Assembly (NCBI GenBank): GCA_963575745.1
Contig: CAUYUJ010019105.1
Span: 1-64,000, forward strand
From: Prorocentrum cordatum
Taxonomy: Eukaryota > Sar > Dinophyceae > Prorocentrales > Prorocentraceae
DNA length: 64,000 nt
Direction: 5' to 3'
The position numbers were made by a program, and so were the translations under genes. The notes beneath the pieces were generated by a model that was not told where the DNA came from, ran no database searches, and saw only the letters and a program-made list of their open reading frames with translations. Below, piece after piece: positions 11,337-21,022 of this stretch. Position 1 is the stretch's first letter; the number at the start of each line of letters is the position of its first letter.

Positions 11337-11960
11337 GGCAAAGTCGCCCTTTGGCTATTTTTCTCGAAACTTCAAAAAAGTCCCAACAAAGTTCAACAAA
11401 ATTCAGCAAAAAGACATTTTTTGGGTGGAAAAATCGAAATTCGAAACAAGGGCAAAACAAGTTCCAAAAGATTTCAAAATTCCCAAAAAGTTCCCAACAA
11501 TGTCAAAAAAGTTCAAAAAAAGTTCAAAGTTCAAAAAATAATCGAAAAAGTTCAAAAAAAGTTCAAATTTCAATTTTGAATAAATCAAAAAAACTGCCCC
11601 GGAATTTTCCCGACCCGAAACAAGCTCAAAAAAAAAAGTCCAAACAAAGTTCAAAGTTCAAAGCCAACTCAAAAAACAACCCAAACAATGTCCAAAACAA
11701 AAATCATTTTTTTCTCTGAAAAAGCGAAGTTCGAAAACAGTTCAAAAAAGTTAGAAAAAAATGCAAAGTTCGAAAAAAATTCAAAAATCCCCCCCCCAAA
11801 AAAAGTTCAAAAAACAGTTCAAAGATCCCAAAAAGTTTGTTATATAAAATATAAAAAAAAGAAAAACTTCAACAAAAAACAACCCGGAACTTTCCCAGAA
11901 CTGTCCCGGAAGTTTGTTATGAACTTCGTGAGAAAAAAGCATCCGAGGGGCCACTTTGCC
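11337..11960. mobile_element. AT-rich element with terminal inverted repeats
   Basis: The left end GGCAAAGTCGCCC and the reverse complement of the right end, GGCAAAGTGGCCCC, match for about 13 bp and then more loosely through TTTTTCTC and GAARTTCA. The interior is about 600 bp of A-rich degenerate units such as AAAAAGTTCAAA, in sharp contrast with the GC-rich surroundings. Flanks GAGCTGC and GAGCAGC may be a decayed target duplication. Open frames are Lys/Ser/Gln/Asn-rich by composition; no transposase is seen. Confidence 0.65.
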
Positions 11961-11972
11961 TTGGAGCAGCAT

Positions 11973-11996
11973 GATATATATATATATATATATATA
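11973..11996. repeat. (AT)n microsatellite
   Basis: Pure TA dinucleotides just right of the AT-rich element. Confidence 0.95.
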
Positions 11997-12090
11997 CTTA
12001 CACAGGCAGAAGGCAAGAGAGCGTCGAGACGGCCCAAGGTAATCCCGCGACGGTCCTACAGTGTTCCCACAGGGCCGCCGATGGGGGCCT

Positions 12091-12247
12091 CGCAAAATCC
12101 CTATACACGTAAATACACACAAATAGCAGGATCCTCAATATTTTCCATACATTTTCTGCGTTGTTGTCTCCCCCCCCACTTCCCATGGTTTCCTATGTCT
12201 TCTGGGGAATCGACGATTCGTTCTGTCTGTGTCCTTTCCCCTCCTGA
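12091..12247 (+). mobile_element. Family G short element, diverged copy
   Basis: It has the family G order: AAATACACACAAATA, then CCATACATTTTCTG, CCCCACTTCCCATGG, TTCTGGGGAATCGACGATT and the right end TTTCCCCTCCTGA. Left end degenerate. Confidence 0.7.
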
Positions 12248-12289
12248 CAAATGCCAATTTACGAGATACACGCCTTCTTCGTTTGGGCT

Positions 12290-12735
12290 GCGTCCGCAAC
12301 GGCCCAGAGGGCTTCCAGATCGTCTCAAGACAGCCCATGAGGCTCGAAAGACGGCCTAACAGAGCCCCGAGGCGGCCCAGCAGGGCCCCAAGACGGCCCG
12401 GGGGGCCACGCAGAGGGCCCCAGGAGGGCCCCAAAAGGGGCAATACAAACTGACGTCTCGAGTGCGTCCCGCCCCGATGGCACCAAGAGCCCCCAAGTGA
12501 CCCTCGAGGTGACCCCAAGAAGCTTCCAAGAGGCCCCCAAGAGGCCCCCCCTCCGAGAGGCCCCCGAAAGCCAATCAGATGCCCTCAAGAGCCCTCCAAG
12601 AGGCTTCTCAGCGGCGTTCCAGATGACCCTCATACTCCTCCTGGCCCACAGGCCAGGCGCGGTGGCACGACTCTTGACGAATTCACTGTTATAGGGGTCG
12701 GCGGAATGGCGTGAGCCCCTTGAATAAATCAGAGC
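12290..12735 (+). repeat. CCAAGAGGCC array (family V) with terminal block O
   Basis: Degenerate units such as CCCAAGAGGCCCCC and GGCCCCAAGACGGCC run to about 12620, then the conserved block O: CCCACAGGCCAGGCGCGGTG, GCACGACTC and TGACGAATTCA (12643-12735). Block O also ends V arrays at 37190, 58220 and, inverted, 46450. Confidence 0.8.
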
Positions 12736-12859
12736 AGATTCCTGGAATTCCCATATTCGTTATTTTTCGTGGATCTTCCTTTGCGCCTCCATTCCCAAGT
12801 CTTCTCATTCGTGGTGAGCGCCACTCCCAAAACAACGCCTGCGCTGGACTGTTGTGAGC

Positions 12860-13090
12860 TCTCTTCTGCAGAGATTTGGATCTGGTGGCCGGTCTGGCGG
12901 TTCGCCTGGGTCGAATGGCCGGTCTGGCGGCTCGCCGCCGTCGCCGCCACGTCGCCGCCCGTCGTGTGGGCCTGACGGCCGGTCTGGCGGCCATGTCGCC
13001 GCCGTGGGCGCCCCGTCGCTGCCGCGTCAATTGCCCGTCGTCGGGGCCTGACGGCCGGTCCGTCGGCCATGCGCCGCCGTCGCCGCCCCG
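12860..13090 (+). repeat. GGCCGGTCTGGCGG minisatellite
   Basis: GGCCGGTCTGGCGG recurs at about 12890, 12920 and 12979, with GGCCGGTCCGTCGG at about 13053, separated by GTCGCCGCC-rich spacers. No gene is seen in 12735-13385. Confidence 0.7.
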
Positions 13091-13384
13091 TCGCCCCTCG
13101 TCGCCGGAACCATATCACAAACTTTTTTGACTTGCGGGGCGCGAGCGAACCTCTTCCGCTGAAAGCTAGGCGGGCGACACACAGCATTAATCAGGGAGAC
13201 AGGGCACAGGAAGGCGGGGCCGACATATTACAAACGTGTGGTTCCGCAGCGCGGACGTTCTGCGCCCTCGCCCGCGCGCTTGCGAATTCATCCGGGCACC
13301 AGCCGGTGTATAATATTTTCATAACGTGCTACCAAGCGGGAGTATCATGCGCGCTAATCGGAATCGCAAAAGCGCCCTTGCGCG

Positions 13385-13915
13385 CGCGTTGCTGCAAAAG
13401 CCCGTTGGGAAACATGATACGAAGTGCGCACGTAAGCGTCGTCGCGCGCGCATGCCGAAATAACTCCAAATCCTTGGGTTTCGTAAGGGGTTCAAAATCA
13501 ACTGTCCCGAACACGCGCAGACACACGCACACTCACACACACGCATACGCCCATTATATATATGTGTATATATATGTATGTATATATATATATGAATATA
13601 TATATATGTGTATATATATATGGATACGTATATAAGAATATGTATACATACGTATATATATATATATGTGTATATATATACATACCTATCATAGATTTGC
13701 CACATCTGCTTTTGTTCTTAAAAACCTTCGCCCGCGGTGTTGCCAATTTTAATGATACCATCACTTTGTCAAAATGTTCACTAAGTTCTACCAAATTTTC
13801 GCGCCGCATGTCTAAATCATTCGGTCGCCCTGGCGCGCGTGCTGAGGGGCGGGGGGGGGGGGGGGCGCAATCCGTGTCGAAACACACCATGCGGGCTACT
13901 CTCGCGAGTCGTCCG
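13385..13915 (+). repeat. Dispersed repeat W, copy 1, with TATATG core
   Basis: It shares, in the same order as 14580-15033, a CGTCGTCGCGCGCGCATGCC block and an ATCATTCGGTCGCCCTGGCG-like block. A TATATG/TATATA microsatellite (13550-13690) lies between the blocks in this copy. Confidence 0.6.
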
Positions 13916-13920
13916 CGCAC

Positions 13921-14346
13921 TCATGTCGACCTCCCTCCCCGAACCTTCACCGCCGACGCGAGGACGTCGTCATGGTCGCCGGCGTGACCAGCATCGGCGC
14001 CTGTCAGCATCGTCGCCAGCAGCGTTACTATCATCCTCACGTCTACCGTTATCGACGTGGCTATGATACCGCGCCCGCCCAAATCGCCGACGCGCACCGA
14101 AGGGCCCGCTGGGAAGAACCCGACGGTCAGCGACACCGCGGCCGCGGCGGTCACGCCAAACTCGCTGACAACTGCGCGCGCGAGCATGCGCGCTAGCGCG
14201 GCCCCTTGGCGATGCGCCAGCCAAACCCGAACAATCATCGCACTCGCCGCCACATGGGATTTGCATACCATGATGCGGGCATGTGTGTGCGATGATTGCG
14301 CGAGGAAGTGAGCTGACAACTTCAAGTTTGGCATGGTGATTTGCAC
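13921..14346 (-). CDS. Hypothetical 141-residue frame, doubtful
   Basis: A minus-strand ATG frame of non-repetitive composition with hydrophobic stretches ([35 protein letters not shown]). It could be a membrane-type protein, but no family is recognised, no splice or promoter signal is clear, and it lies between the two copies of repeat W. GC-rich DNA gives such frames by chance. Confidence 0.15.
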   Translation of the reverse strand: MQITMPNLKLSAHFLAQSSHTHARIMVCKSHVAASAMIVRVWLAHRQGAALARMLARAVVSEFGVTAAAAVSLTVGFFPAGPSVRVGDLGGRGIIATSITVDVRMIVTLLATMLTGADAGHAGDHDDVLASAVKVRGGRST

Positions 14347-14579
14347 CTTGTAGACTGCAGCGCGCGCCTGGCACTACATGGGTTCAGCTGTCTACAAAAA
14401 CTAATAATATAGACCTCGCCCCCCGGCGTTAACGGTCCCTTTTCTTCGCGTTGCAGTTTACCGACGTTGCTGCACCATCGTCCATTCGAAACGAACTCGG
14501 ATCGTCCCAGCCAAACAAATGTCGCCCCACCCCCATCGTCTTCTGCAAGTAAATACGAGGCGCGCGCAATTTTCTATCA

Positions 14580-15033
14580 AAAACGCTTGGTTTCATGACC
14601 CTCGTGCAACAAACGTGACAATCCGCATGCGCGTGCGTCGTCGCGCGCGCATGCCGGAATCGAAACAAAAACAATGCGAGGGGGGGTCAAACCGACCGCC
14701 CCGAAAACGCGTGAAACAAATGGTCTCGAAACCCGAATTCCCCCAACCAACAGATCTCAAGGATATGACATATGAACGTCCAACATACATACCACACATT
14801 CCTAGGATTGCAGCAAGAGTTTCCCCACACGCATAACAACCTGCACTCGCGCTACTGCGACTTCTTGAGAAGACGATCTGCTTCTCAACATGTGCAAGGA
14901 ATGCTGCCAGGCGGGCGCCTCGCGACGCATGGCGAGATCATTCCGACGCCCTGGCGCGCGCGATGGAAGGGAGCGGGGAGGCGCGATCCGCGCCAAAATA
15001 ACACCACGCGGGCAAGCCCCGCGCGTCGGCAAA
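14580..15033 (+). repeat. Dispersed repeat W, copy 2
   Basis: It carries CGTCGTCGCGCGCGCATGCC near 14637 and GATCATTCCGACGCCCTGGC near 14935, parallel to copy 1 but without its TATATG core. Confidence 0.6.
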
Positions 15034-15635
15034 GACCTGGCCGCGGAGGCGCAAGTGGAACTGGTCGAAGCAAGCTGTCCTACTGCCCCGGGCCAGGGCC
15101 GCGTCGCGCCCGCGGCACCGCGGCGCCCCCCCCCCTGGGACGAGGCCCCCGGGGCAACCGTGGAGGAGAAACTCGTCGAGCACTGCGGGTCCCACCATTC
15201 GTGCGCGGCCCTGCTGGAACCCTCGGGCCGGGCGAAAGGGGGGGGATAGCAAAAAGGGAAGTTTAAGAATCAGCTCGCGTAGCTGATTGTCCCGGCGCCT
15301 GCCGGCGCCGGAGGCGGTTACGTATCGAGGAACGGGCCCCTCGGTGGGGCCGAAACCAGCTGCATGCAGCAAATTTCCTAACCCCCCCTTTCCCAAACCC
15401 CCCCTTTCGCCCGACCCAGAACCCTAGTGCGAGAACGTCTTCGAGGAGGTGCTATCTGTGGCGTGCTCGACGAGCGCGCAACAAGGCCGACGAGGGCAAA
15501 CCCTGGAAGTTGGCGGGCCAGAGCGACTGGCAGGGCCGCGTCGACGTCCCCGGCTTAGTATGGCAAGGCAGGTACCTGGACATGCTCGAAGACATCGGTG
15601 ACGCTGGCGAGGCCGCCCAGGGGTTCCTGGGCTGA
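15034..15635 (+). pseudogene. Coding-like fragment split by a family C element
   Basis: Left part (to 15225) reads LAAEAQVELVEASCP, then PGATVEEKLVEHCGSHHSC and AALLEP. Right of the element, the frame ending at TGA 15633-15635 reads RNKADEGKPWKLAGQSDWQG and RVDVPGLVWQGRYLDMLED, ending AAQGFLG. Closing the element at its target duplication gives EPSCENVFEEVLSVA before a frame change. Residue mix and lack of repeats look like real protein, but no family is recognised. It seems an inactivated gene piece. Confidence 0.4.
15226..15418. mobile_element. Family C element, copy 1, 9-bp target duplication
   Basis: 193 bp. Left end GGCCGGGCGAAAGGGG; right end reverse-complemented TGGGTCGGGCGAAAGGGG. 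Flanks are GAACCCTCG (15217-15225) and GAACCCTAG (15419-15427), a 9-bp duplication with one change. The core holds the hairpin CCGGCGCCTGCCGGCGCCGG and a GCCGAAACCAGCTGCATGC block shared by the other copies. Confidence 0.8.
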
Positions 15636-15639
15636 GTGG

Positions 15640-16050
15640 GCGGTGGCTGTGCGTCGTTGCTGGGCTCGTCTCGGAACGCTACATCGCCGCTCCGAAAGTT
15701 CCTTGAATTGTCTGAATTGGGCCCGATGGCATTGTGTGCTCACCCACTTCGCAGCCCTCTTGGCAACGGCCCCCGATGGGGCTGAGGGGCAGGATGCGTT
15801 GAATCCCCCTCCCCCCTAGAAGCCTAACAAGAAAACCCTCTTGCGTGGTTTCGGCGGGATCCTTGGCGAATAGTTCCCCCGGTTTGTACTATACTTTTAA
15901 TCCGGCCAACTTTAAATCCCACCCATGAAAGATGGGGTCTAGATAAATCCCGCGGTGGGACCCAATCCCGCCAATGTATGACGTGTTCGGGAAATCTTGA
16001 AGTCATCTTGAAATCATCCCCAGGTCATCCTTAGATCATGGTGTTGCACT
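15640..16050. other. No feature recognised
   Basis: Unique-looking sequence without a convincing frame or repeat, apart from short GGTCATC-type repeats near 16005-16040. Confidence 0.4.
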
Positions 16051-16054
16051 CTCA

Positions 16055-16270
16055 GAGTGCTCCGGCCACCTCGGGGTCCCTCGGGGGCCACCGCACCTGG
16101 TCTCCAGGGCATCGCTCACATCTTGGGCCATCTTGGATTCGCCCCAAGGCCATTTCGACGCTGCGTCTGGATCCTGCAGGGGCCACGGGGTCTTCTTGGG
16201 GTCGGCCCTAGGTCATCTTCGTGCCCGTCAGAGGCCGTCGTGGAACCATCTTGGGGCCATGGAGCCGCCT
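16055..16270 (-). repeat. V-type array, reverse orientation, weak
   Basis: Degenerate CTTGGGGCC/GGCCATCTTGG units, the reverse complement of the CCAAGAGGCC family. 16270-16800 shows nothing recognisable. Confidence 0.55.
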
Positions 16271-16805
16271 AGGCATCCTGTCTGGGGGTTGTCTGGAAGT
16301 CTTCTGCGTTTCCAAGGAAACTTTCGCTACGCCTGAATCGTCTTTTTCTGGGGGCGGCTTGGGAACTGCTTCGTTTTCGGGCCGCGGGTTCCTTGGGGAG
16401 GCCTTGTGCCTGCGTTCGGTTGCCCGTTGGTTTCCGACCCCGCGGGAGTGGTGGGGCCTTGGCCACGGCCTTCCCCTCCTGGGAAGGGCGCTGCTGGGTT
16501 GCACCTGGTTGGTCGGACCCTCGGGTTCCTCCTCGCCTCGCCCGTCGAATTAATATTTCTGTTGATAAGCGCCGTGCTGCGCCCAGCCCCGCCTGCTCCT
16601 CCCGCGACGGCAGGTGATCAACGCGGAACGGACGGCTTTCAGTTGGGCCTGGCGCTTCCTGCCTGGGTCATGAGTCGGCGGGGTAGGCAACGAAGATGAC
16701 GAGATCGAAATGGGCACCTTTCCTCGACTTTCGCAATCAAGCCCGTGGGTGTACTTACGGTCCACTGCATTCGTGTTTGACGTACTAAGGGGTGAGCACG
16801 ACGTC

Positions 16806-17009
16806 CTAAAACAATGCAACCTCCAACGGTCGATCTTGCGCGCGGACCTCGAAACCAACCGGCATGAATCGCGACCTGCTGACTTTTAACATGTTCCAAA
16901 CGAAAGGACACCCCCAATTCACTCGGGAGGCTATCCCCTGCAACCAGATTACATCCACGTTCATGCGGTCTGCGATCTCCTCGGCCATAGGAGGGGAAGC
17001 AAGGCTCAT
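16806..17009 (-). CDS. Hypothetical small frame, doubtful
   Basis: A minus-strand frame reads MSLASPPMAEEIADRMNVDV and continues IWLQGIASRVNWGC. Composition is protein-like, but it is only 67 residues, no family is recognised and no neighbour supports it. Confidence 0.15.
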   Translation of the reverse strand: MSLASPPMAEEIADRMNVDVIWLQGIASRVNWGCPFVWNMLKVSRSRFMPVGFEVRAQDRPLEVALF

Positions 17010-17139
17010 GGGAGTGAGAACGTTACGATTCAGAGGTGGTGGCGGCGACTTGCGTCGAACAACGGTTTCAACATCAATTAGACTAGGACAGATGAAACAT
17101 AGCTAGTCTCAGCGCTGCCGTGCGTATCTAGAACACAAA

Positions 17140-17215
17140 AGAAATGCCGGGCAAACTGGCCCGCTGGAAACGTTCCCGCGACCGTCATGGCGCTCCGCGT
17201 GCAGGGGTGGACTTA
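17140..17215 (+). repeat. Dispersed repeat M, copy 1
   Basis: GGGCAAACTGGCCCGCTGGA, then CGTTCCCGCGACCGTCATGG and CGCTCCGCGT, matches 30075-30135 block by block. Confidence 0.65.
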
Positions 17216-17364
17216 GCATGGATAGGGACTGCTCGCGGGGAACACCCCCTGCGCAACCTCTTTGGGTCGCGAACGTGCTACATCTGACACGCCCTGCGAC
17301 CTGGACTGGATCGAGACCGAGCTAAGGGACCACTCCATGCACACCCTCCTTCGATAGTGCCGAA

Positions 17365-17600
17365 GCAGCTTGCACATCTGCACGCATACAGCTCATGCGC
17401 ATGTACCAGTGCATGCTTGTGCGTGCGCGTGTATACATGCTATTATATACAAGTATACATGTGTGTATGCATCTATCGCATCGTTGGGTCTCCGTGGATC
17501 ATCTTCCAGGGGGGCTGTTACACAACGATGAATCTTGCGGTGAACGAATGACAGTCGGGATCCGACGGGAAGGGCAGAAGGGGGTCATCAATGTTTCACA
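17365..17600 (+). repeat. Dispersed repeat N, copy 1
   Basis: It shares CACATCTGCACGC, CATGCGCATRTRCCA, TGCGTGCGYGTGTATACA, GGTCTCCGTGGA, CAGTCGGGATCCG and GGGGGTCATCA, in order, with 32285-32500. Confidence 0.75.
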
Positions 17601-17709
17601 GGTCGTGGACCTTACATCGAAGTGCCCGATCCATAAGCGAAGCGGGAATATGGCTAACTGCCTTTGGTCTGGTCAAGGCAGCGCGGGCTCGAGCGAAGTG
17701 CCCACAAAC

Positions 17710-17835
17710 GCCCTCCTCCTCGGGGGGGGCGGCGCGGACGGCGGGGGGGGAGAGGAGGAGGGAGGAGGAGGGAGGAGGAGGAGGAGGGGGAGAGGAGGAG
17801 GGAGGAGGAGGAGGAGGGGGAGGAGGAGGAGGCAG
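17710..17835 (+). repeat. (GGA)n array
   Basis: GAGGAGGGAGGAGG units after a G-rich tract. Confidence 0.95.
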
Positions 17836-17989
17836 GATGGAAAAGAATTGCGCCCACAATGCCACAACACACGCCAACGACTAACCGCATGCCGATGATA
17901 ATAAAGGGACCCCCCCCTTCAGTGTTTAGAGTTGATTATCGTCGCCCTATACAAAATTCAAATTGGGCGGCGAGCGCTGAGGCCGAACT

Positions 17990-18130
17990 TCATTATCACC
18001 TCGAAACGCCATGTTGAGATAGCAACATCAAGCGATGTTGATATAGCAACATCAAGCGAAGCGATCACACTTTTTCAGGATGTGTCAGGCGAAACCAATA
18101 ATTTTGGGAGGCAGACTCAAACGAAACGAG
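17990..18130 (+). repeat. Short tandem GATATAGCAACATCAAGCGA repeat
   Basis: Two copies of GTTGAKATAGCAACATCAAG lie at 18013 and 18036, followed by CAGGATGTGTCAGGCGAAAC, a relative of the core at 4635-5312. Confidence 0.6.
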
Positions 18131-18508
18131 CAATGTTCTTATTATTATTATTATACTTTCGTCTTCTTCTGTTATATTTCTATCTGTCCTCACGCTCGCC
18201 TGAGCTTTTTTATCCCTGGGGTTGATTATCCATGGAAAAAGAAGCACATGAGCTACCCTACACGAGCACTTAAAAACATCAATTTTCATAAAGCGTTTGT
18301 AAATTAAAATTGATAGATTTGGAACTTTGGATTTTTCCTTTCTTCGTCCTCTTCTTATTATCCTCTTATTATTATTTCTTAGTATTCTTCTACTGTATTC
18401 TTCTTCTTTTATATTTCTCTCTGTCCCCACGCTCGCCTGAACTTTTTTATCTCTGGGGTTGATTATCCATGGAAATTGAGGCACATGAGCTACCCTACAC
18501 GACGCCGA
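18130..18508 (+). repeat. AT-rich direct duplication, about 238 bp period
   Basis: The block (TTA)n, TATTTCTMTCTGTCC, CACGCTCGCCTGARCTTTTT, GGGGTTGATTATCCATGGAA, GCACATGAGCTACCCTACAC appears twice, ending near 18270 and 18505. Confidence 0.8.
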
Positions 18509-18679
18509 TCTGTGGGAAACTCGACGGCGCCGCCTGCAGTTCCTCGGGAACCCAGGTGGCGCGGAGGAGGGAGGGGGGCGAGCGAGGACGAAGAGGAGGA
18601 ATGGCAGGCTGCAGTAATAATGGGAGAACGGACGCAGCCCCCCGACGTCGTGATCTTGTTCGCAGCGTCGACCCCCAGA

Positions 18680-18795
18680 AAACTGGACCCCTTCCCCGGG
18701 ACCCGCTTTTCATCCTGAGTTGTTTTTTGCCAGCCCCAGGGTCCCGGGAAGGGCCCCCGCGGAGGCCGAGAATGACGAAACACCTCCCCTCGCGC
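18680..18795 (+). repeat. Dispersed repeat L
   Basis: GGACCCCTTCCCCGGGACCC faces an inverted AGGGTCCCGGGAAGGG, followed by GAGGCCGAGAATGACGAAAC and ACCTCCC. Related copies lie at 27136-27255, 39722-39835 and, partly, 45522-45605. Confidence 0.6.
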
Positions 18796-18915
18796 TTTTG
18801 TTTCGCAGCGCGGGAAGCCTGGAGGAGGAGGAAGTGAGGAGGAGGGAGCACGAGCTTAACTATACACTGCGGGCGTGCCGCCCTGCAGCCCCGCCGAGCA
18901 GAAGGACGCAGGGAG

Positions 18916-19118
18916 AGCTCTTCGGGAGCGGCCAGGAGGGGGGTGTCCATGAGGGGGGGGGGGACAAATCAAGACCGGCGGCACGTGCGCGGCCCAGCGG
19001 GGGGGCCAGGGACGTAAAGAAACAAGAAGAGGCGCCATGAAATCTGGGGAAATCGCATGGCCCACGCCATGATATCCCCCCCCCCTAGCCATCACCCCCC
19101 TCTTTTCCGCCCCCGAGC
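18916..19118. mobile_element. Family F element, copy 1
   Basis: TIR-like ends TCGGGAGCGGCCAGGAGGGG and, reverse-complemented, TCGGGGGCGGAAAAGAGGGG. Shared inner blocks are GACCGGCGGCACGTGCGCGG, GCCAGGGACGTAA, AGAAGAGGCGCCATGAAATC and CATGGCCCACGCCATGATAT, the last a hairpin. Confidence 0.75.
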
Positions 19119-19121
19119 TTC

Positions 19122-19315
19122 GGGTCGGGCGAAAGGGGGAGATAGCAAAGGGGGGGTTTGAGAACCAGCTCACGTAGCTGATTTTCCCGGCGCCTCCCGG
19201 CGCCGTAGGCGGATATATGTATCGAGGAATGGGCCCCTCGGTGAGGCCGAAACTAGCTGTATGCAGCAAATTTCGTACCCCCCCTTTCCCAATTCCCCCC
19301 CTTTTCGTCCAGCCC
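19122..19315. mobile_element. Family C element, copy 2
   Basis: Ends GGGTCGGGCGAAAGGGGG and GGGCTGGACGAAAAGGGG (reverse complement); core hairpin CCCGGCGCCTCCCGGCGCCG and GCCGAAACTAGCTGTATGCA. It lies between a family F copy and a second F 3' half. Confidence 0.75.
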
Positions 19316-19420
19316 GCTATGAAATCTAGGGAGATCTCATGGCCCACGCCATGATATCCCCCCCCCCTAGTCATCACCCCCCTCTCTGCCGCCCCCCACC
19401 TATCCCCCCCGGTCGTTCGG
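19316..19420. mobile_element. Family F partial copy
   Basis: Repeats the last part of F: CTATGAAATCTAGGG, CATGGCCCACGCCATGATAT and TAGTCATCACCCCCCTCT. The F 3' half therefore occurs on both sides of the family C copy. Confidence 0.65.
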
Positions 19421-19446
19421 CCCGCGTCCGGAGGGGGGCCCTGCAG

Positions 19447-19526
19447 GAGCCCCAGGACACACAAAGAAATACACACAAACAAAAATATTCCCCATATTTT
19501 CCCAGATGTTGGGGGGCGGAAAGATA
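19447..19526 (+). mobile_element. Family G left part, truncated
   Basis: CCCAGGACACACAAAGAAAT, ACACACAAACAAAAATATTC and CCCATATTTTCCCAG match the left of G; the right part is missing after the family X element. Confidence 0.65.
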
Positions 19527-19660
19527 CGGATACGTGTTGTCCCCGGACCTCTCTTGGGGTGCGTTCTGACCAGAATTTCGAGGCGAATCCAGCGGTGACA
19601 ACGAGGATTCCCCAGGAGGACCAGGAAAGGCCGAAAACGAAGGGGGAAAACACGTATCCG
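19527..19660. mobile_element. Family X element, TA-flanked
   Basis: 134 bp with TIRs CGGATACGTGTTGTCCCC and, reverse-complemented, CGGATACGTGTTTTCCCC (17 of 18 identical), flanked by TA on both sides (19525-19526 and 19661-19662). TA duplication is typical of Tc1/mariner-type elements. Non-coding, single copy here. Confidence 0.65.
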
Positions 19661-19724
19661 TATTTTTTTCTCCCCCGAGTAGGGGCGTTTTTTACGCCCT
19701 TGATGCGGGAGGAGCGCCTCGGCC

Positions 19725-19890
19725 TCCGCCCGGCGGCCGCGCTGCCCCAGCGCCTCCAGCTCCGGGCCCAGCCACGCGGGCGGCCGGGCGCCGCGCGCGC
19801 CCCCGGGGCCGGCGGCGAGGCGCTGCCGCCACCCGAGGCCCTGCAGCCGCTCCCGGAAGCGCGCGGCCTGCGGGGCCCTCGCGGGGTGTG
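19725..19890 (-). pseudogene. Coding-like fragment
   Basis: The minus strand reads ARFRERLQGLGWRQRLAAGP, then PPAWLGPELEALGQRGRRAE and AEALLP, a helical Glu/Arg/Leu-rich stretch. No family or start is recognised. Confidence 0.3.
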
Positions 19891-19914
19891 GGGGGGGGAG
19901 CGAGGTCTAATTAG

Positions 19915-20090
19915 GGGAACATTTGTTATTTATGTATTTATGTATCTATTTATGCATGTATTTAATTGTTTATATTGTGTGTTTATTGATTAATCTATAT
20001 ATTTATTTGTATTATTATTATTAGCATTATCTTGATTATGATTATCATTATTATTATTATTATCATCATTATTATTATTATTTTTTGGTT
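19915..20090. repeat. AT-rich patch with (ATT)n
   Basis: TATTTATGTATT and (ATT)n runs, very different from the flanking GC-rich DNA. Confidence 0.85.
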
Positions 20091-20198
20091 CGGAGAAGGA
20101 GAACGCAACCACCTGACAATCCACCCACCCGGCGTCAGAGTGAAGCGCGCAGAGCTCGAAGCAGGCAATGTGACACAGTGACCTAAACATAACAACTC

Positions 20199-20332
20199 GG
20201 AGGTCCGCGCGGATTCCTCGGATCCGCGCTGGACCCCCCTCCCTGGCGCGCGGAGCGCGCCAGGGGCGGCGCCGGAGGCGCCGCCGGGGCCCCAGCGCCG
20301 ATCCGAGAAATCCGCGCGGACCTCCGAAGTTT
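20199..20332. mobile_element. Family H long inverted repeat
   Basis: Starts GGAGGTCCGCGCGGATT and ends AATCCGCGCGGACCTCC, with inner arms ATCCGCGCTGG and CCAGCGCCGAT and a GGCGCCGGAGGCGCC centre. Almost the whole unit folds on itself. Partial relatives lie at 20868-21022 and 24733-24830; the window's last bases (GTCAGAGGTCC) may begin another. Confidence 0.75.
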
Positions 20333-20867
20333 TATGCTTATGTCACTTTCTGTTCCCCTATAAGGTCTTCGCAGGTTCTCACATCGGCTCCTGGAGGTTT
20401 CTCGCCTCCGGGTGCTCTCCCCAGCAGCTGCGCCTCGGCGAGAGCGCTCCGGGGGGGGGGGGGCGGCTCGCATTCTGGTTTCGGGGCCCCCATCTTCGAC
20501 GATACAGTCGGGGCGCTGAAGAAGGAACCCTTTTCGTTGGGGAGGGGATCCGTGTTCCTCAATTGTTCCACAGTTTGTCTTGTGTCTTCCTTAGGTTTTC
20601 ATTGGGAAATCGCAATTTAGCTTATGGGAAAAAGGGGCCTCGTTCCTTATTTAGGGTTCCTTAGGTCAACGCCCCGACTGCACGTTCGTAGGACTCTGGG
20701 CGTTATTCGTCGAAATCGGCCTGTAAGGCTCGCTGCTGGGCCCCGTGACCAGCAAACACGGATCGGGGACGAAACAATACCCCCCAGGGAAGGGGTCCGA
20801 ACTTGCCGGCTGCGAAGGGGAGGCGGAAGGCAGAAGAACACAGAACTGCTTAAACATATGTGCTGTC

Positions 20868-21022
20868 AAAGGTCCGCACGGATCCTTCGGATCGGCGCCG
20901 GGCCTGCCTTGCGAAGCCTCCGGCGCCGCCCCTATCGGCGACAGGGGCGGCGCCGGACTGGGTCCAGCGATAGGGGCTATCGCGATAGGCCATCGCGCCA
21001 GGCGAGGGGGTCCAGCGCCGAT
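20868..21022. mobile_element. Family H relative, partial
   Basis: AGGTCCGCACGGATCCTTCG, GATCGGCGCCGGGCC and GGTCCAGCGCCGATCGTG match H, with two inverted GGCGCCG arms. Confidence 0.55.

Noticed and set aside
11184-12359. Lys/Gln/Ser-rich plus-strand frames (up to 223 residues)
   Set aside because: They follow from the A-rich interior of the TIR element; no transposase signature or conserved residues.
20645-20660. Telomere-like TTTAGGG
   Set aside because: A single occurrence, not tandem; no telomeric array in the window.
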